Source: Embleya sp040629175 (lineage in GTDB: Bacteria > Actinomycetota > Actinomycetes > Streptomycetales > Streptomycetaceae). Taken from it: DNA of 64,000 nucleotides. A program made the translations under genes and the position numbers. Shown here piece by piece: positions 1 through 8,374 of this stretch. The stretch spans positions 62,001-126,000 of the forward strand of contig NZ_JBEXUX010000020.1 in NCBI RefSeq assembly GCF_040629175.1, written 5' to 3'. How positions within the stretch are numbered: position 1 is the first letter of the stretch; each line of letters begins with the position of its first letter. Below the pieces are notes generated by a model. The model did no database searches. It was not told where the DNA came from and saw nothing but the letters and a program-made list of their open reading frames with translations.

Positions 1-495
1 TTCCTGGGCACGCCGCTGATCACCAACCTCTTCCCCGACTACGCCCAGCTCACCACGATCCTGATCGGCCTCAACGGCATCGCGCTGGGCAAGAACCCGA
101 ACGGCTTCATCGCCGCCAAGATCCGCCCGGAATGGGAGCCCGCCCTGCGCCGGCCGTTCATCCTGGCGGGCAGCGCGGCGGCCCAACTGGTCCTGGTGGT
201 ACTGCGGTTCACCGACGTGATCGGCAACTGGGCCTTCGTGATCGGCATCCTGCTCGCGGTGATCGGCATCCCGGCCGCGGTCAAGATCGAGCTGATGCTC
301 ACGGCGCAGCGGACCGAACAGGAGTTGCCGCCGGGCCTGTCCGAGCAGCCCGAGGGACTGGGCCTGAACGGCAACCGGTTCAAGTCCGCCGACATCGAGG
401 CCTTGGACAAGCTGATCGCGATGCCCTCGCTGCCGACGGTCGCGCTGGCCGAATCATCGTCACCCACCCTGCCTGGAGCGCGTCATGGGGCTTGA
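1..495 (+). CDS. Liv-type ABC transporter permease, C-terminal part
   Basis: Only the last 164 residues are in the window; the start lies to the left. The stretch holds hydrophobic segments at about residues 14-27 and 55-93 with a short KNPNGFI-type loop between them, as in the C-terminal end of LivM/LivH permeases of the branched-chain amino-acid (HAAT) family. After the last membrane segment there is a cytoplasmic tail of about 65 residues. The stop overlaps the start of the LivG ATPase by 11 nt, so the gene is the upstream member of an importer operon. The family transports amino acids, but also amides, urea and aromatic or fatty acids; the neighbouring acyl-CoA genes favour a carboxylic acid here, which is inference. 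Confidence 0.75.
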   Translation, partial: FLGTPLITNLFPDYAQLTTILIGLNGIALGKNPNGFIAAKIRPEWEPALRRPFILAGSAAAQLVLVVLRFTDVIGNWAFVIGILLAVIGIPAAVKIELMLTAQRTEQELPPGLSEQPEGLGLNGNRFKSADIEALDKLIAMPSLPTVALAESSSPTLPGARHGA

Positions 496-1246
496 GGTCG
501 AGGGCGTCACGGTCCGCTTCGGCGGCCACACCGCCCTGAACAACGTCAACATCTGGGCCCACGAGGGCAAGGTCACCGGCCTGATCGGCCCCAACGGCGC
601 GGGCAAGACCACGATCTTCAACGTGATCACCGGCCTTCAGCCGCCGTCCGCGGGTCGGGTCCGGATGGACGGACGCGACGTCAGCAAACTCGCGCCCTAC
701 CGCCGGGCCCGCCTGGGCATGGCCCGCACCTTCCAACGCCTGGAACTGTTCGGCTCGTTGACCGTTCGAGAGAACATCCAGGTCGCCGCCGCCCAGTACC
801 GCCGACTGAACCGCGGCACCAAGGAGACCCCGCAGGACACCTCCGCGCGGCTGCTGCACCGGCTCAACCTGACCGAGATCGCGCACGTGCGCGCCGACCA
901 ACTGCCCACCGGCCAGGGTCGCGTGGTCGAACTGGCGCGCTCGTTGGCGGTCCGGCCCAAGATCCTGCTCCTGGACGAGCCCGCCTCCGGCCAGGACGAC
1001 GAGGAGACGCGCGGCTTCGGCCAGTTGTTGCGCGAGATCGCCTCGGACGGGGTCGCCGTGCTGTTGGTCGAGCACGACATGGATCTGGTGATGAACACCT
1101 GCGACGAGCTGCACGTGCTTGACTTCGGCAAAAAAATCGCCAACGGTACGTGCGACGAGATCCGCAACAACGCCGCCGTACAGGCCGCCTACCTCGGTAC
1201 CGCCGACGCCGCGGAGGCCGACGAAGTCCTGCAGGAGACCGTATGA
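485..1246 (+). CDS. livG: Liv-type ABC transporter ATP-binding protein (LivG-like)
   Basis: A 253-residue cytoplasmic ATPase that would power the adjacent permease. Walker A GPNGAGKT is at residues 35-42, a Q-loop (TFQRLELF) near 84, Walker B ILLLDEP near 159 and the H-loop VEHDM near 195. The ABC signature is degenerate: the usual LSxGQ reads LPTGQ near residue 140, followed by a normal ELAR helix. LivG proteins often vary here (LSYGQ), but a proline in place of the serine side is unusual. The gene overlaps the permease by 11 nt and LivF by an ATGA overlap, so all three are translationally coupled. The assignment as LivG rather than LivF rests on gene order and the TFQRLELF region. Confidence 0.85.
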   Translation: MGLEVEGVTVRFGGHTALNNVNIWAHEGKVTGLIGPNGAGKTTIFNVITGLQPPSAGRVRMDGRDVSKLAPYRRARLGMARTFQRLELFGSLTVRENIQVAAAQYRRLNRGTKETPQDTSARLLHRLNLTEIAHVRADQLPTGQGRVVELARSLAVRPKILLLDEPASGQDDEETRGFGQLLREIASDGVAVLLVEHDMDLVMNTCDELHVLDFGKKIANGTCDEIRNNAAVQAAYLGTADAAEADEVLQETV

Positions 1247-1986
1247 CGCTGAACGTGGCCGACGCGCGCCCCGCCGGACCGGCCGGCGCCCCGCCGCTGC
1301 TCGAACTGCGCGGCGTCAGCGCCGCGTACGAGCAGGTCGAGGTATTGCACAAGGTGGACCTGGCGGTGCCCACCGGCAAGGTCATGGCGGTCCTGGGCCC
1401 CAACGGCGCCGGCAAGACCACGATGCTCAAGGTGATCACCGGGCTGCACGAGCCCACCGGTGGGGACATCTTCCTCGCCGGGCGGTGCGTCACCGGGGCC
1501 GCACCCGTGGACCTGGCCCGGATCGGCCTGTGCAGCATCCCGGAAGGCCGCGGGGTCTTCCCCAATCTCACCGTGTCCGAAAATCTGTGGATGGCCACCT
1601 ACCGAGGAGTCTCCCGCAAGGAGATCGAGGAGAAGGTCTTCCCGATCTTCCCCCGCCTCAAGGAACGCCGGACCCAGGCGGCGGGCACGATGTCGGGCGG
1701 CGAACAGCAGATGCTGGCCGTCGCCCGGGCGATCGCCACCAACCCGGCCATCATCCTGCTCGACGAACTCTCGATGGGCCTCGCGCCCCTCGTCGTCGAC
1801 CAGTTGTACGACGTGGTCGGCAAGATCGCCGAGACCGGTGTCACCGTGCTCCTGGTCGAGCAGTTCGCGCGCACGGCCCTGGCCGTCGCCGACCTCGCCG
1901 CGGTCATGAGCGGTGGCCGGATCCTTCAGGTCGGCACTCCGGACGAGATCGCCGGCGACCTGCACAGCGCGTACCTGGGCGGCTGA
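1243..1986 (+). CDS. livF: Liv-type ABC transporter ATP-binding protein (LivF-like)
   Basis: A 247-residue second ATPase of the importer, pairing with LivG. Walker A GPNGAGKT lies at about residues 53-60, the signature MSGGEQQ near 150, Walker B IILLDELSMGLAP near 170 and the H-loop VEQF near 205. DELSMGL in place of DEPSLGL is common in actinobacterial LivF proteins. The ATG at 1243 overlaps the livG stop (ATGA), which fixes the start; a longer in-frame reading exists upstream but lies inside livG. About 20 N-terminal residues rich in Ala/Pro precede the ABC domain. Substrate unknown; see the neighbouring acyl-CoA ligase and dehydrogenases. Confidence 0.88.
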   Translation: MTLNVADARPAGPAGAPPLLELRGVSAAYEQVEVLHKVDLAVPTGKVMAVLGPNGAGKTTMLKVITGLHEPTGGDIFLAGRCVTGAAPVDLARIGLCSIPEGRGVFPNLTVSENLWMATYRGVSRKEIEEKVFPIFPRLKERRTQAAGTMSGGEQQMLAVARAIATNPAIILLDELSMGLAPLVVDQLYDVVGKIAETGVTVLLVEQFARTALAVADLAAVMSGGRILQVGTPDEIAGDLHSAYLGG

Positions 1987-2048
1987 TCGCACATGGCCGT
2001 CCGCGGATACGTACCAACCTCACGGCGACCCACGAGGTGACGACTTAG

Positions 2049-2573
2049 ATGAGTATGAACAGCGTGAACGCCGACGGGCAGCCCGCACCCGCGAGGCCCG
2101 CCGGCGAGCCGCCGACGGTTCCGCAGGGGGTGCCGACGGCCGGGCCACCACCGGCGTTCGCCCCGCGCCATGCGGCGATCCCGGCGGCCACTCAGGATCG
2201 GACCCGACAGTTCACCGCCGACGTCGGTGCGCTGAAACTGCGTGCGCCCAAGACCATGCTCGACACCCAGCTCATGTGGCTGGGCGTGGGGCTGATGGTG
2301 GTCGGGATCGGCATGGGCATCGGCGCCTACTTCATGTCGCACGGCACGACGCTGATCCTGACCCAGAACGACGCGATCACGTTGGGTCTGTCGGCGATCC
2401 CGGTCTCGCTGCTGGGTTTCGCCCTCTTCATCCGCTACTCGCTGTCCACGTTCATGCGGTTCTGGCTGGCCCGGCTGATCGCCGCCCAGCAGGTACCGCA
2501 GGCCGCCCCGGCGGTCGCGGGGCCGGCGGCGGACGCCACCGCGGTACTGCCCACCACCCCGGCCGGACACTGA
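2049..2573 (+). CDS. membrane protein of unknown function downstream of livF
   Basis: A 174-residue protein. The first 75 residues are Pro/Ala-rich and probably disordered. Two hydrophobic segments follow at about 80-98 and 115-135, then a short basic stretch and an Ala/Pro-rich C-terminal tail. No family was recognised. It begins 62 nt after the livF stop on the same strand, so it may be the last gene of the transporter operon and a small accessory subunit; this is only suggested by position. A second ATG lies two codons downstream of the chosen one. Confidence 0.65.
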   Translation: MSMNSVNADGQPAPARPAGEPPTVPQGVPTAGPPPAFAPRHAAIPAATQDRTRQFTADVGALKLRAPKTMLDTQLMWLGVGLMVVGIGMGIGAYFMSHGTTLILTQNDAITLGLSAIPVSLLGFALFIRYSLSTFMRFWLARLIAAQQVPQAAPAVAGPAADATAVLPTTPAGH

Positions 2574-2669
2574 GCCACATTCCGGGGCGAGGGCTCCTCA
2601 ACGGGCCGCGCGCGGTGTCATCCTGAACGGGAGGACACCGCGCGCGGCACCGTGGAGGGCAGCCAGGAC

Positions 2670-2816
2670 ATGAGCGACAACCCGCAACCGGCGGACTCCG
2701 GTCCGACCGACACCCCCGCCGCCCGGGACGGAAAGCGCCTGCGTCTCGTCACGGCGGTGTGGGCCGTGCTCATGGCGGTCGCGGTCGTGATGATCGTCCT
2801 GATGCTGCGGAGCTGA
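2670..2816 (+). CDS. small single-pass membrane protein (48 aa)
   Basis: A short frame with ATG at 2670 and TGA at 2814. The first 22 residues are polar (MSDNPQPADSG...), followed by KRLRL and one strongly hydrophobic segment of about 18 residues (VTAVWAVLMAVAVVMIVLM) ending in LRS. A GGAGG sequence about 11 nt upstream could be its ribosome binding site. Codon third positions are nearly all G or C, as in real genes here. It sits directly before a strong hairpin. Small membrane proteins of this design are common and usually uncharacterised in actinomycetes; function unknown. Confidence 0.5.
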   Translation: MSDNPQPADSGPTDTPAARDGKRLRLVTAVWAVLMAVAVVMIVLMLRS

Positions 2817-2817
2817 A

Positions 2818-2845
2818 CGGCCGGCCTCCGCCCGGAGGCCGGCCG
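2818..2845. terminator. hairpin between convergent genes
   Basis: Perfect 12-bp stem (CGGCCGGCCTCC with its reverse complement) around the loop GCCC, placed between the small plus-strand gene ending at 2816 and the minus-strand dehydrogenase ending at 2864. There is no T-run, as is common in high-GC actinomycetes; it probably ends transcription from both sides. Confidence 0.6.
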
Positions 2846-2863
2846 CACCCGTGTCCGGACCGC

Positions 2864-4009
2864 TCAGATCGCCGGCGGCAGGTCCACCAGCGTGCCCAGC
2901 GTGGCCCGATGCCGATCCGCGGTGCCCAGCAGCAGCGCCGACGCCATCGCCCGCTTGAGGTACAGGTGCGCCGGGTGCTCCCAGGTGAAGCCGACCCCGC
3001 CGTGCATCTGCACACATTCCTCCGCCGCGCGCACCGCCACCTCGCCGCAGTACGCCTGCGCCAGGGCGGTGGCCACCGCCGCGTCCGCCGCGTCCTCGGC
3101 CAGGCACGCCGCCGCGTAGCGCGCCGCGGCCCGGGCCGCGGCGATGTCCGACCACAGGTCGGCCGCACGATGCCGCAGCGCCTGGAAGGACCCGATCGGC
3201 CGGCCGAACTGGTGCCGGACCTTCAGATACGCCACCGCCTCGGCCAACGCCTGCTCGGCCACCCCCAACTGCTCCGAGGCCAACAGCGCCGCCCCCTGCC
3301 GCAGCGCGTGCCCGAGCGCCGCCTCGGCGTGCTCCGGCCCGGCCACCACCCGGCCCCGCACCTGATCCAACGTCAACTCGCCCACCGGCCGGGTCGGATC
3401 CAGCGAGGTCACCGCCCGCCGGGCCAGATGCGCCGCGTCGCCCGCGACCAGAGCCAGCTGCGCCTCGCCGGCCACCACCACCGGAACCACCAGCAACTCG
3501 GCCCGATCCGCGGCCAACACCCCGGTCACCGCGCCGGTCAGCAACAAACCGTCCGCGTCCCGGGCACCCGTCACCGACAGCGGGAAACCCGCCCCCGGCC
3601 ACGTGGTCGCGGTCACCGCCAGGGTCGCGGTCCGCGAGCCGTCCGCGAGTACCCGCAGCGCCGCGTCGCGCGCCTCGCCGGCCGGGCAGGCCAGCAGCGC
3701 CGACGTGGCCAGCACCGCACTGGCCAGGAACGGCACCGGCGCGACCGCGCGGCCCAACTCCTCCAGCGCCACCGCGACCTCCCGCGCCCCGACCCCGGCC
3801 CCGCCGAACTCCTCCGGGATCAACAGCCCGGCCAGGCCCAGTTCGGCCGCGACCGCCTTCCACAGGCCGTCGTCGTACGCCTCCTCGGTGTCGATCCGCG
3901 CCAGCACCTCGTGCCATCCGCACCGATCCCGCAACACCTCGCGCAGCGCCGCGCGCAGGTCCTCCTCGACCTCGCCGTACAACAACGACGGAATCCTGGG
4001 CTCGCTCAC
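2864..4009 (-). CDS. acyl-CoA dehydrogenase, non-catalytic-type partner subunit
   Basis: A 381-residue acyl-CoA dehydrogenase fold: N-terminal helices with PEEFGGAGVGAREVAVALEE near residues 60-80, a middle beta domain, and a C-terminal helical domain with HQFGRPIGSFQALRHRAADL and MHGGVGFTWEHPAHLYLKR. The usual C-terminal EGTSE motif, which carries the catalytic glutamate in many family members, is absent. In mycobacterial FadE pairs that form alpha2beta2 enzymes one subunit also lacks the catalytic residue, so this is probably the partner of the gene just upstream. GTG at 4009 overlaps the upstream stop (GTGA), giving strong translational coupling. The substrate is probably a bulky acyl-CoA (inference from paired FadE enzymes). 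Confidence 0.82.
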   Translation of the reverse strand: MSEPRIPSLLYGEVEEDLRAALREVLRDRCGWHEVLARIDTEEAYDDGLWKAVAAELGLAGLLIPEEFGGAGVGAREVAVALEELGRAVAPVPFLASAVLATSALLACPAGEARDAALRVLADGSRTATLAVTATTWPGAGFPLSVTGARDADGLLLTGAVTGVLAADRAELLVVPVVVAGEAQLALVAGDAAHLARRAVTSLDPTRPVGELTLDQVRGRVVAGPEHAEAALGHALRQGAALLASEQLGVAEQALAEAVAYLKVRHQFGRPIGSFQALRHRAADLWSDIAAARAAARYAAACLAEDAADAAVATALAQAYCGEVAVRAAEECVQMHGGVGFTWEHPAHLYLKRAMASALLLGTADRHRATLGTLVDLPPAI

Positions 4010-5307
4010 CGGGGCATCTCCTTCCACGGCACCTTGGTGTCGGTACGCGGCTCGCGCGGCAGGTCCAGCACCCGGTCCGCGATCACGTTGCGCAGCACCT
4101 CGGACGTGCCGCCCTCGATCGAATTGCCCTTGGCCCGCAGGTAGTAGTAGCCCGGCGCCCGCGCCCCGAGGGTGGCCTGACCCAACTCGCTGCGGCGCAT
4201 CGCCCAGTCGTCGTAGCCGAGGCCCTCCTCGCCGGCCAACTCCAGCCACAACCGGGTGACGTCCTGGTTCAGCCGGGCGTAGGCGATCTTGGCCGCCGAT
4301 CCCTCCGGGCCCGGCGTACCGGCAGCGAGCTGCTGGCGGATCCGCTCGTTGCCCAGCCGGGCCACCTCGCACTCCACCCAGGCCCGCAACAGCCGGTCGT
4401 GCAGCCCCGGCGTGCGCAACTCCGGGCGGTCGCGCCACATCCGCGCGACCGCGCCGATCGCGTCCGCCTCGCGGGCCGACGCCGCGCCGCCGATGGCCAC
4501 CCGCTCGTTCATCAGCGTCGTGTTCGACACCGCCCAGCCCTGACCCACCTCGCCCGCCCGGTGCGTGTCCGGGATCCGCACGTCGGTCAGGAACACCTCG
4601 TTGAACTCCGCCTGCCCGGTGGCCTGGCGCAGCGGCCGCACCTCGACCCCCGGCGCGGTCATGTCCAGGAAGAAGTAGGTCAACCCTTGGTGCTTGGGCA
4701 GGTCCGGATCGGTCCGGGCGAGCAACATCGCCCACCGCGCCTTGTGCGCGAGCGAGGTCCACACCTTCTGGCCGTTGACGACCCAGTCGCCGTCACCCTC
4801 GCGGACGGCGCGGGTGGCCAGACCCGCCAGGTCCGATCCCGCGCCCGGCTCGCTGAAGAGTTGGCACCAGATCTCCTCGCCGGTCCACAGCGGGCGCAAC
4901 AACTCGGCCCGCAGCCGGGCCGCGCCGTGCGCGGCGATGGTGGGCGCGCCCATCCCCAGGCCGATCGGATTGCGGTATCCACTGGCCGTCTTCGCGCCCG
5001 CCGCGATCAACGCGCTCTCCACCACCTGCTGCAACGCCCGCGAGGCGCCCAGGCCGCCGCACCCGACCGGGAAGTGCACCCAGGCCAGGCCCGCGTCGAA
5101 CCGGTGCCCCAGGAACTCGACCGAGGACATCGTGGTCGGATCGTGCGCCGCGACCAGATCGGCCACCCGACGCCGAATGCCCGCCTCGTCGATCCCGTCG
5201 GCGGCTTCGCGCTCGGGCTCGTCGGTCGGCGCGTGGCTCGGCGTGTCGGTCGGCTCGTCGGTGGGCTCGCTGTCCGTATCGCTCACGTCGCCCCGCTCTC
5301 GCACCAC
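4006..5307 (-). CDS. acyl-CoA dehydrogenase, catalytic-type subunit
   Basis: A 433-residue FAD-dependent acyl-CoA dehydrogenase that introduces the alpha-beta double bond in an acyl-CoA. Visible blocks are PVGCGGLGASRALQQ near residue 80, WCQLFSEPGAGSDLA near 145, the GQKVWTSLAH flavin-domain motif, and the C-terminal KGNSIEGGTSEVLRN, which keeps the glutamate-containing motif missing in its partner. The first 35 residues are an odd Asp/Glu/Pro/Thr-rich tail (DTDSEPTDEPTDTPS). An in-frame GTG at 5286 could be the true start and would remove seven residues. It is the first gene of a two-gene operon, divergent from the acyl-CoA ligase at 5537 with a 229-nt shared promoter region. Confidence 0.85.
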   Translation of the reverse strand: MVRERGDVSDTDSEPTDEPTDTPSHAPTDEPEREAADGIDEAGIRRRVADLVAAHDPTTMSSVEFLGHRFDAGLAWVHFPVGCGGLGASRALQQVVESALIAAGAKTASGYRNPIGLGMGAPTIAAHGAARLRAELLRPLWTGEEIWCQLFSEPGAGSDLAGLATRAVREGDGDWVVNGQKVWTSLAHKARWAMLLARTDPDLPKHQGLTYFFLDMTAPGVEVRPLRQATGQAEFNEVFLTDVRIPDTHRAGEVGQGWAVSNTTLMNERVAIGGAASAREADAIGAVARMWRDRPELRTPGLHDRLLRAWVECEVARLGNERIRQQLAAGTPGPEGSAAKIAYARLNQDVTRLWLELAGEEGLGYDDWAMRRSELGQATLGARAPGYYYLRAKGNSIEGGTSEVLRNVIADRVLDLPREPRTDTKVPWKEMPR

Positions 5308-5536
5308 AGGTGCCTCCGTCCTCCGTCATGACGCCCTGTCCATCGACCCGGACACACTGTCGACAACCGGACTGCCTGGATGCTAGGCGCTGAACTCACC
5401 GGTAGGAAGCCCGCGCCCGGGCCCCCAATCGGCACGCCCAGGCGATATGTTCGTCTCCCCGTGTGAGCGAGTACACGCACGGACTCCAGCCGGGACCTTC
5501 CGGGATTCCGCGCGTCGCAGGGGGTGCTGTACAGCC

Positions 5537-7378
5537 ATGACCGCCGATCAACTCGAGGCGGGTCTCGCCGCCGAACTCGCCGCGGACGGGGAGTCGGTCG
5601 TCGAAGCACTGGACCAGTGGTCGGTGCGCACCCCGATGCGGGTCTTCATCCACTACGGCGAGCACGGCCTGGACCTGAGCTACGCCGAGGCCAAGCGGGC
5701 CACCGACACGATCGCCGGCAACCTGGCCCGGGCGGGCATCCGCCGCGGCGACCGGGTCGCGGTGCACTGCCGCAGCGCGTACGCCGCCGCGTTGTGGATG
5801 TTCGGCATCTGGAAGGCCGGCGCCGTGTACTGCCCGGTGGATCCGGACGCGATCGGCGACCTGCTGGTCGAGCAACTCGAAGCCGGCCAACCGGTGCTCG
5901 TGGTCACCGAACGCGCGCTGGTGCCCGCGTTGGAGGCGGTCCGGCCGCACCTGAACCGGCTGCCGCGGCTGACCGTGCACGACGCGGTCGGGCCCAGGCC
6001 GCCGCACGGCTACCCGGAGATCGCCTACGCCAACTTCCTCGCCCGCGCGGTGCCGCCGGCCGTGCGGATCGATCCGGGCGACGTCGGGATGATCGTGCAC
6101 ACCGCCGGGGTGACCGGCCGACCCAAGGCCGCCGTGTTGCCGCACCGTTGGCTGGCCTCGTACACGCTGCTGCTGCGCCGGCTCACCACGCCCGACGACG
6201 TGGTGCACGTGGACCTGCCGCTGCACTCGGTCCAGGGCGCGTTCGCGGGCCTGGCCCGGGCCGCCTGGGCGGGGGCCGGGGTGTCGTTGTGGGACCGATT
6301 CCACCCGGTCGACTTCTGGCGCCGCGTGGCGTCGGCGGGGGCCACCAGCGCGGTGCTCACCGAGACGATGGTGGGCTGGCTCTCCGGCGCGCCCCAGACC
6401 CGCGGCGAGCGCGACAACCCGCTGAGCACGGTGCTCATGCAGCCGCTGCCGCCGATCCACCACACGTTCGCGCGCCGGTACGGGATCGACACCGTGGTCG
6501 CCGGCTACGGACAGGTCGAGACCGGCCTGCCGATCGCGGCCGTGCTGACCGGCCTGGACCCGAGCGAGGCCACGCCGCCCGCGCTGCGCCGCGGCCTGGC
6601 GCCGGCGGCGATCGCGAAGGTGTGCGCCCGACTGGGCGTGCCGGTGCTCGACGGGGCGCGGATCGTGCGCAAGGGCTGCCTGGGCGCGCCGCTGCCGTTC
6701 GCCCGGGTGGCGATCCTGGACGAGCACGATCGGCCGGTGCCGCGCGGTGTGGTCGGGCACCTGGCGATCCGACCGCATCTGCCGGGACTGTTGGTGCAGG
6801 AGTACGTGGACGACCCGCTGAGCACCGCGGAGGCCACCCGCAATCTGTGGTTCCACACCGGCGACGCGGCGGTGTTCGACGAGGAGGACGGGCTGCTGCA
6901 CTTCGTCGACCGGGTCGTGGACCGGATCCGGATCCGCGGCGAGAACGTGTCGGCCTATCACATCGAGGACCTGATCAACCAGCATCCGGACATCGCGGTC
7001 GGCGCGGTGTTCGGGGTGCCCACCGACCGGGAGGACGAGGACGAGGTGGTCCTGTACGCCGAGCCCGAGCCGGGCCGACCGCTGGACCCCGACGAACTAC
7101 GCGCGTGGTGCGTCCAGTCGTTGCCCGCGTACATGCGGCCGGCGCAGGTGCGCATCGTCACGCGGATGCCGCGGACGCCGAACGGGCGGGTGGAGAAGTA
7201 CCGGCTGCGTCGGCACTTCCTGGGCCTGATGGACCGTCCGGGCCCGGCGGTGCGGGGTGTGTCGGTGCCGACCCCGATGCCCGCCACGCGCCCGGCACTG
7301 TCCCCGGCACTGTCCCCGGCACTGTCTCCGGTGCGCTCCGCGCTGCCCCCGTCGTTGCCGCCGGGAACCCGGCGCTGA
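5537..7378 (+). CDS. AMP-forming acyl-CoA ligase
   Basis: A 613-residue member of the ANL (AMP-binding) family, expected to activate a carboxylic acid to its CoA thioester through an acyl-adenylate. The phosphate-binding loop reads TAGVTGRPKAAVLPHRW near residue 193, a degraded form of the usual TSGTTGxPKG. Later motifs are better kept: GYGQVETGL near 330, FHTGD near 440, the hinge RIRGENVSAY near 470 and the catalytic-lysine region PNGRVEKYRLR near 560. The ATG at 5537 follows a 30-codon in-frame extension without coding character. The last 35 residues form a low-complexity ALSPALSP tail encoded by DNA repeats. It faces the dehydrogenase pair and follows the Liv transporter, suggesting import, activation and oxidation of one substrate. 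Confidence 0.83.
   Translation: MTADQLEAGLAAELAADGESVVEALDQWSVRTPMRVFIHYGEHGLDLSYAEAKRATDTIAGNLARAGIRRGDRVAVHCRSAYAAALWMFGIWKAGAVYCPVDPDAIGDLLVEQLEAGQPVLVVTERALVPALEAVRPHLNRLPRLTVHDAVGPRPPHGYPEIAYANFLARAVPPAVRIDPGDVGMIVHTAGVTGRPKAAVLPHRWLASYTLLLRRLTTPDDVVHVDLPLHSVQGAFAGLARAAWAGAGVSLWDRFHPVDFWRRVASAGATSAVLTETMVGWLSGAPQTRGERDNPLSTVLMQPLPPIHHTFARRYGIDTVVAGYGQVETGLPIAAVLTGLDPSEATPPALRRGLAPAAIAKVCARLGVPVLDGARIVRKGCLGAPLPFARVAILDEHDRPVPRGVVGHLAIRPHLPGLLVQEYVDDPLSTAEATRNLWFHTGDAAVFDEEDGLLHFVDRVVDRIRIRGENVSAYHIEDLINQHPDIAVGAVFGVPTDREDEDEVVLYAEPEPGRPLDPDELRAWCVQSLPAYMRPAQVRIVTRMPRTPNGRVEKYRLRRHFLGLMDRPGPAVRGVSVPTPMPATRPALSPALSPALSPVRSALPPSLPPGTRR
7291..7326 (+). repeat. three perfect 12-bp tandem repeats
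   Basis: The unit CCCGGCACTGTC occurs three times head to tail at 7291, 7303 and 7315. Being a multiple of three it adds residues (PALS) to the C-terminal tail of the acyl-CoA ligase without shifting the frame, and can vary in copy number by replication slippage. Confidence 0.9.
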
Positions 7379-7513
7379 TCGGTGCGGGCGGCGTGATCGG
7401 CGCCCTCGGCCGATCGTGCGGACAGCCGATCGTGCGGATATGTCGCTTTCCAGCGGGAAGGCGTACCAGGCACGCGATTCTGCGGGCGTGGGCAGATCCG
7501 AGGAGCGGCACCC

Positions 7514-8251
7514 ATGGACAGCACGAAGGGCGTCACGGGACCGACCGCCGAATCCGGCGCGGGACGGCATCGGCGCAGCGGCAAGGGCTTCGGTTTCGGT
7601 TTGCTGGTCGTGCTCGGCACGTTGTTGATGCTCGGCGGGATCGTCGGCCTGGTCTACGTGGGTGTGGCCACGCTGACCACGATGGTGTTGTTCGGCTGGC
7701 TGCTGTTGATCGGCGGTGTGGTCGGCTTCGTCCAGGCCATTCAGGCGCGCAAGGAGAACGCGTTCTGGCTGGTGGTCGCGGTCTCCGCGCTCAACATCGC
7801 GGCGGGTGTCGTGTTGTTGCGCCGGCCCGAGGTGGCGGCCGAGGCGCTCACCCTGTTCGTGGCGCTGCTGCTGCTCGGCGCGGGCATGTTCCGTATCGTG
7901 GGCGGCGTCGCGAGCATGTCGGCCAAGATGATCTGGACCATCCTGGTCGGCGTGATCGACCTGGTCCTGGGTCTGTTGGTACTGGCCGAATGGCCCAGCA
8001 GCAGCCGCTACGCGATCGGCACGTTCATCTCTCTGGCCCTGCTCTTCGACGGACTCAGCCTGGTCAGCCTGGGCCTGACGGGCCGTCGGATCGTCGGCTT
8101 GGTCCGCGAGGCGGAAGTCCCCGAAGGGGCCCCGGCACCGCTCGCGCGCGACGAGCACTCCACGGAGTGGAAGGCCAATGGTGAAACCACCCGGGAGGGC
8201 ACCTTCAAGGGCCCGGACACGATGACCGAGCGCGGGGACCGGGAGCGGTAG
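7514..8251 (+). CDS. HdeD/DUF308-like membrane protein
   Basis: A 245-residue integral membrane protein with six predicted membrane segments between about residues 27 and 190 arranged as three hairpins, the layout of the HdeD/DUF308 family (acid-resistance membrane proteins of enterobacteria; role in actinomycetes unknown). The N-terminus is a 25-residue polar stretch and the C-terminal 45 residues are charged and cytoplasmic. The ATG at 7514 is preceded by GAGGAG about 9 nt upstream. It is followed by a very long hairpin, so it is probably a single transcription unit. Confidence 0.75.
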   Translation: MDSTKGVTGPTAESGAGRHRRSGKGFGFGLLVVLGTLLMLGGIVGLVYVGVATLTTMVLFGWLLLIGGVVGFVQAIQARKENAFWLVVAVSALNIAAGVVLLRRPEVAAEALTLFVALLLLGAGMFRIVGGVASMSAKMIWTILVGVIDLVLGLLVLAEWPSSSRYAIGTFISLALLFDGLSLVSLGLTGRRIVGLVREAEVPEGAPAPLARDEHSTEWKANGETTREGTFKGPDTMTERGDRER

Positions 8252-8253
8252 CG

Positions 8254-8316
8254 CCGGACACACCGAACGCCGGACGGGCTGTCGACGACAGCCCATCCGG
8301 CGTTCGGTGTGTCCGG
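8254..8316. terminator. 30-bp stem hairpin between convergent genes
   Basis: Left arm 8254-8283 and right arm 8287-8316 are reverse complements with a single mismatch, separated by three bases. The hairpin starts just after the TAG of the HdeD-like gene and ends 58 nt before the stop of the convergent MFS gene. No U-run follows. It most likely serves as a two-way terminator and could also stabilise transcript ends. Confidence 0.75.
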
Positions 8317-8374
8317 TGTTCGAGGGCACTCGGCCCGTCCGGCGGGCGAGGGCGCATCGGCCGCGGGTCCGGCT

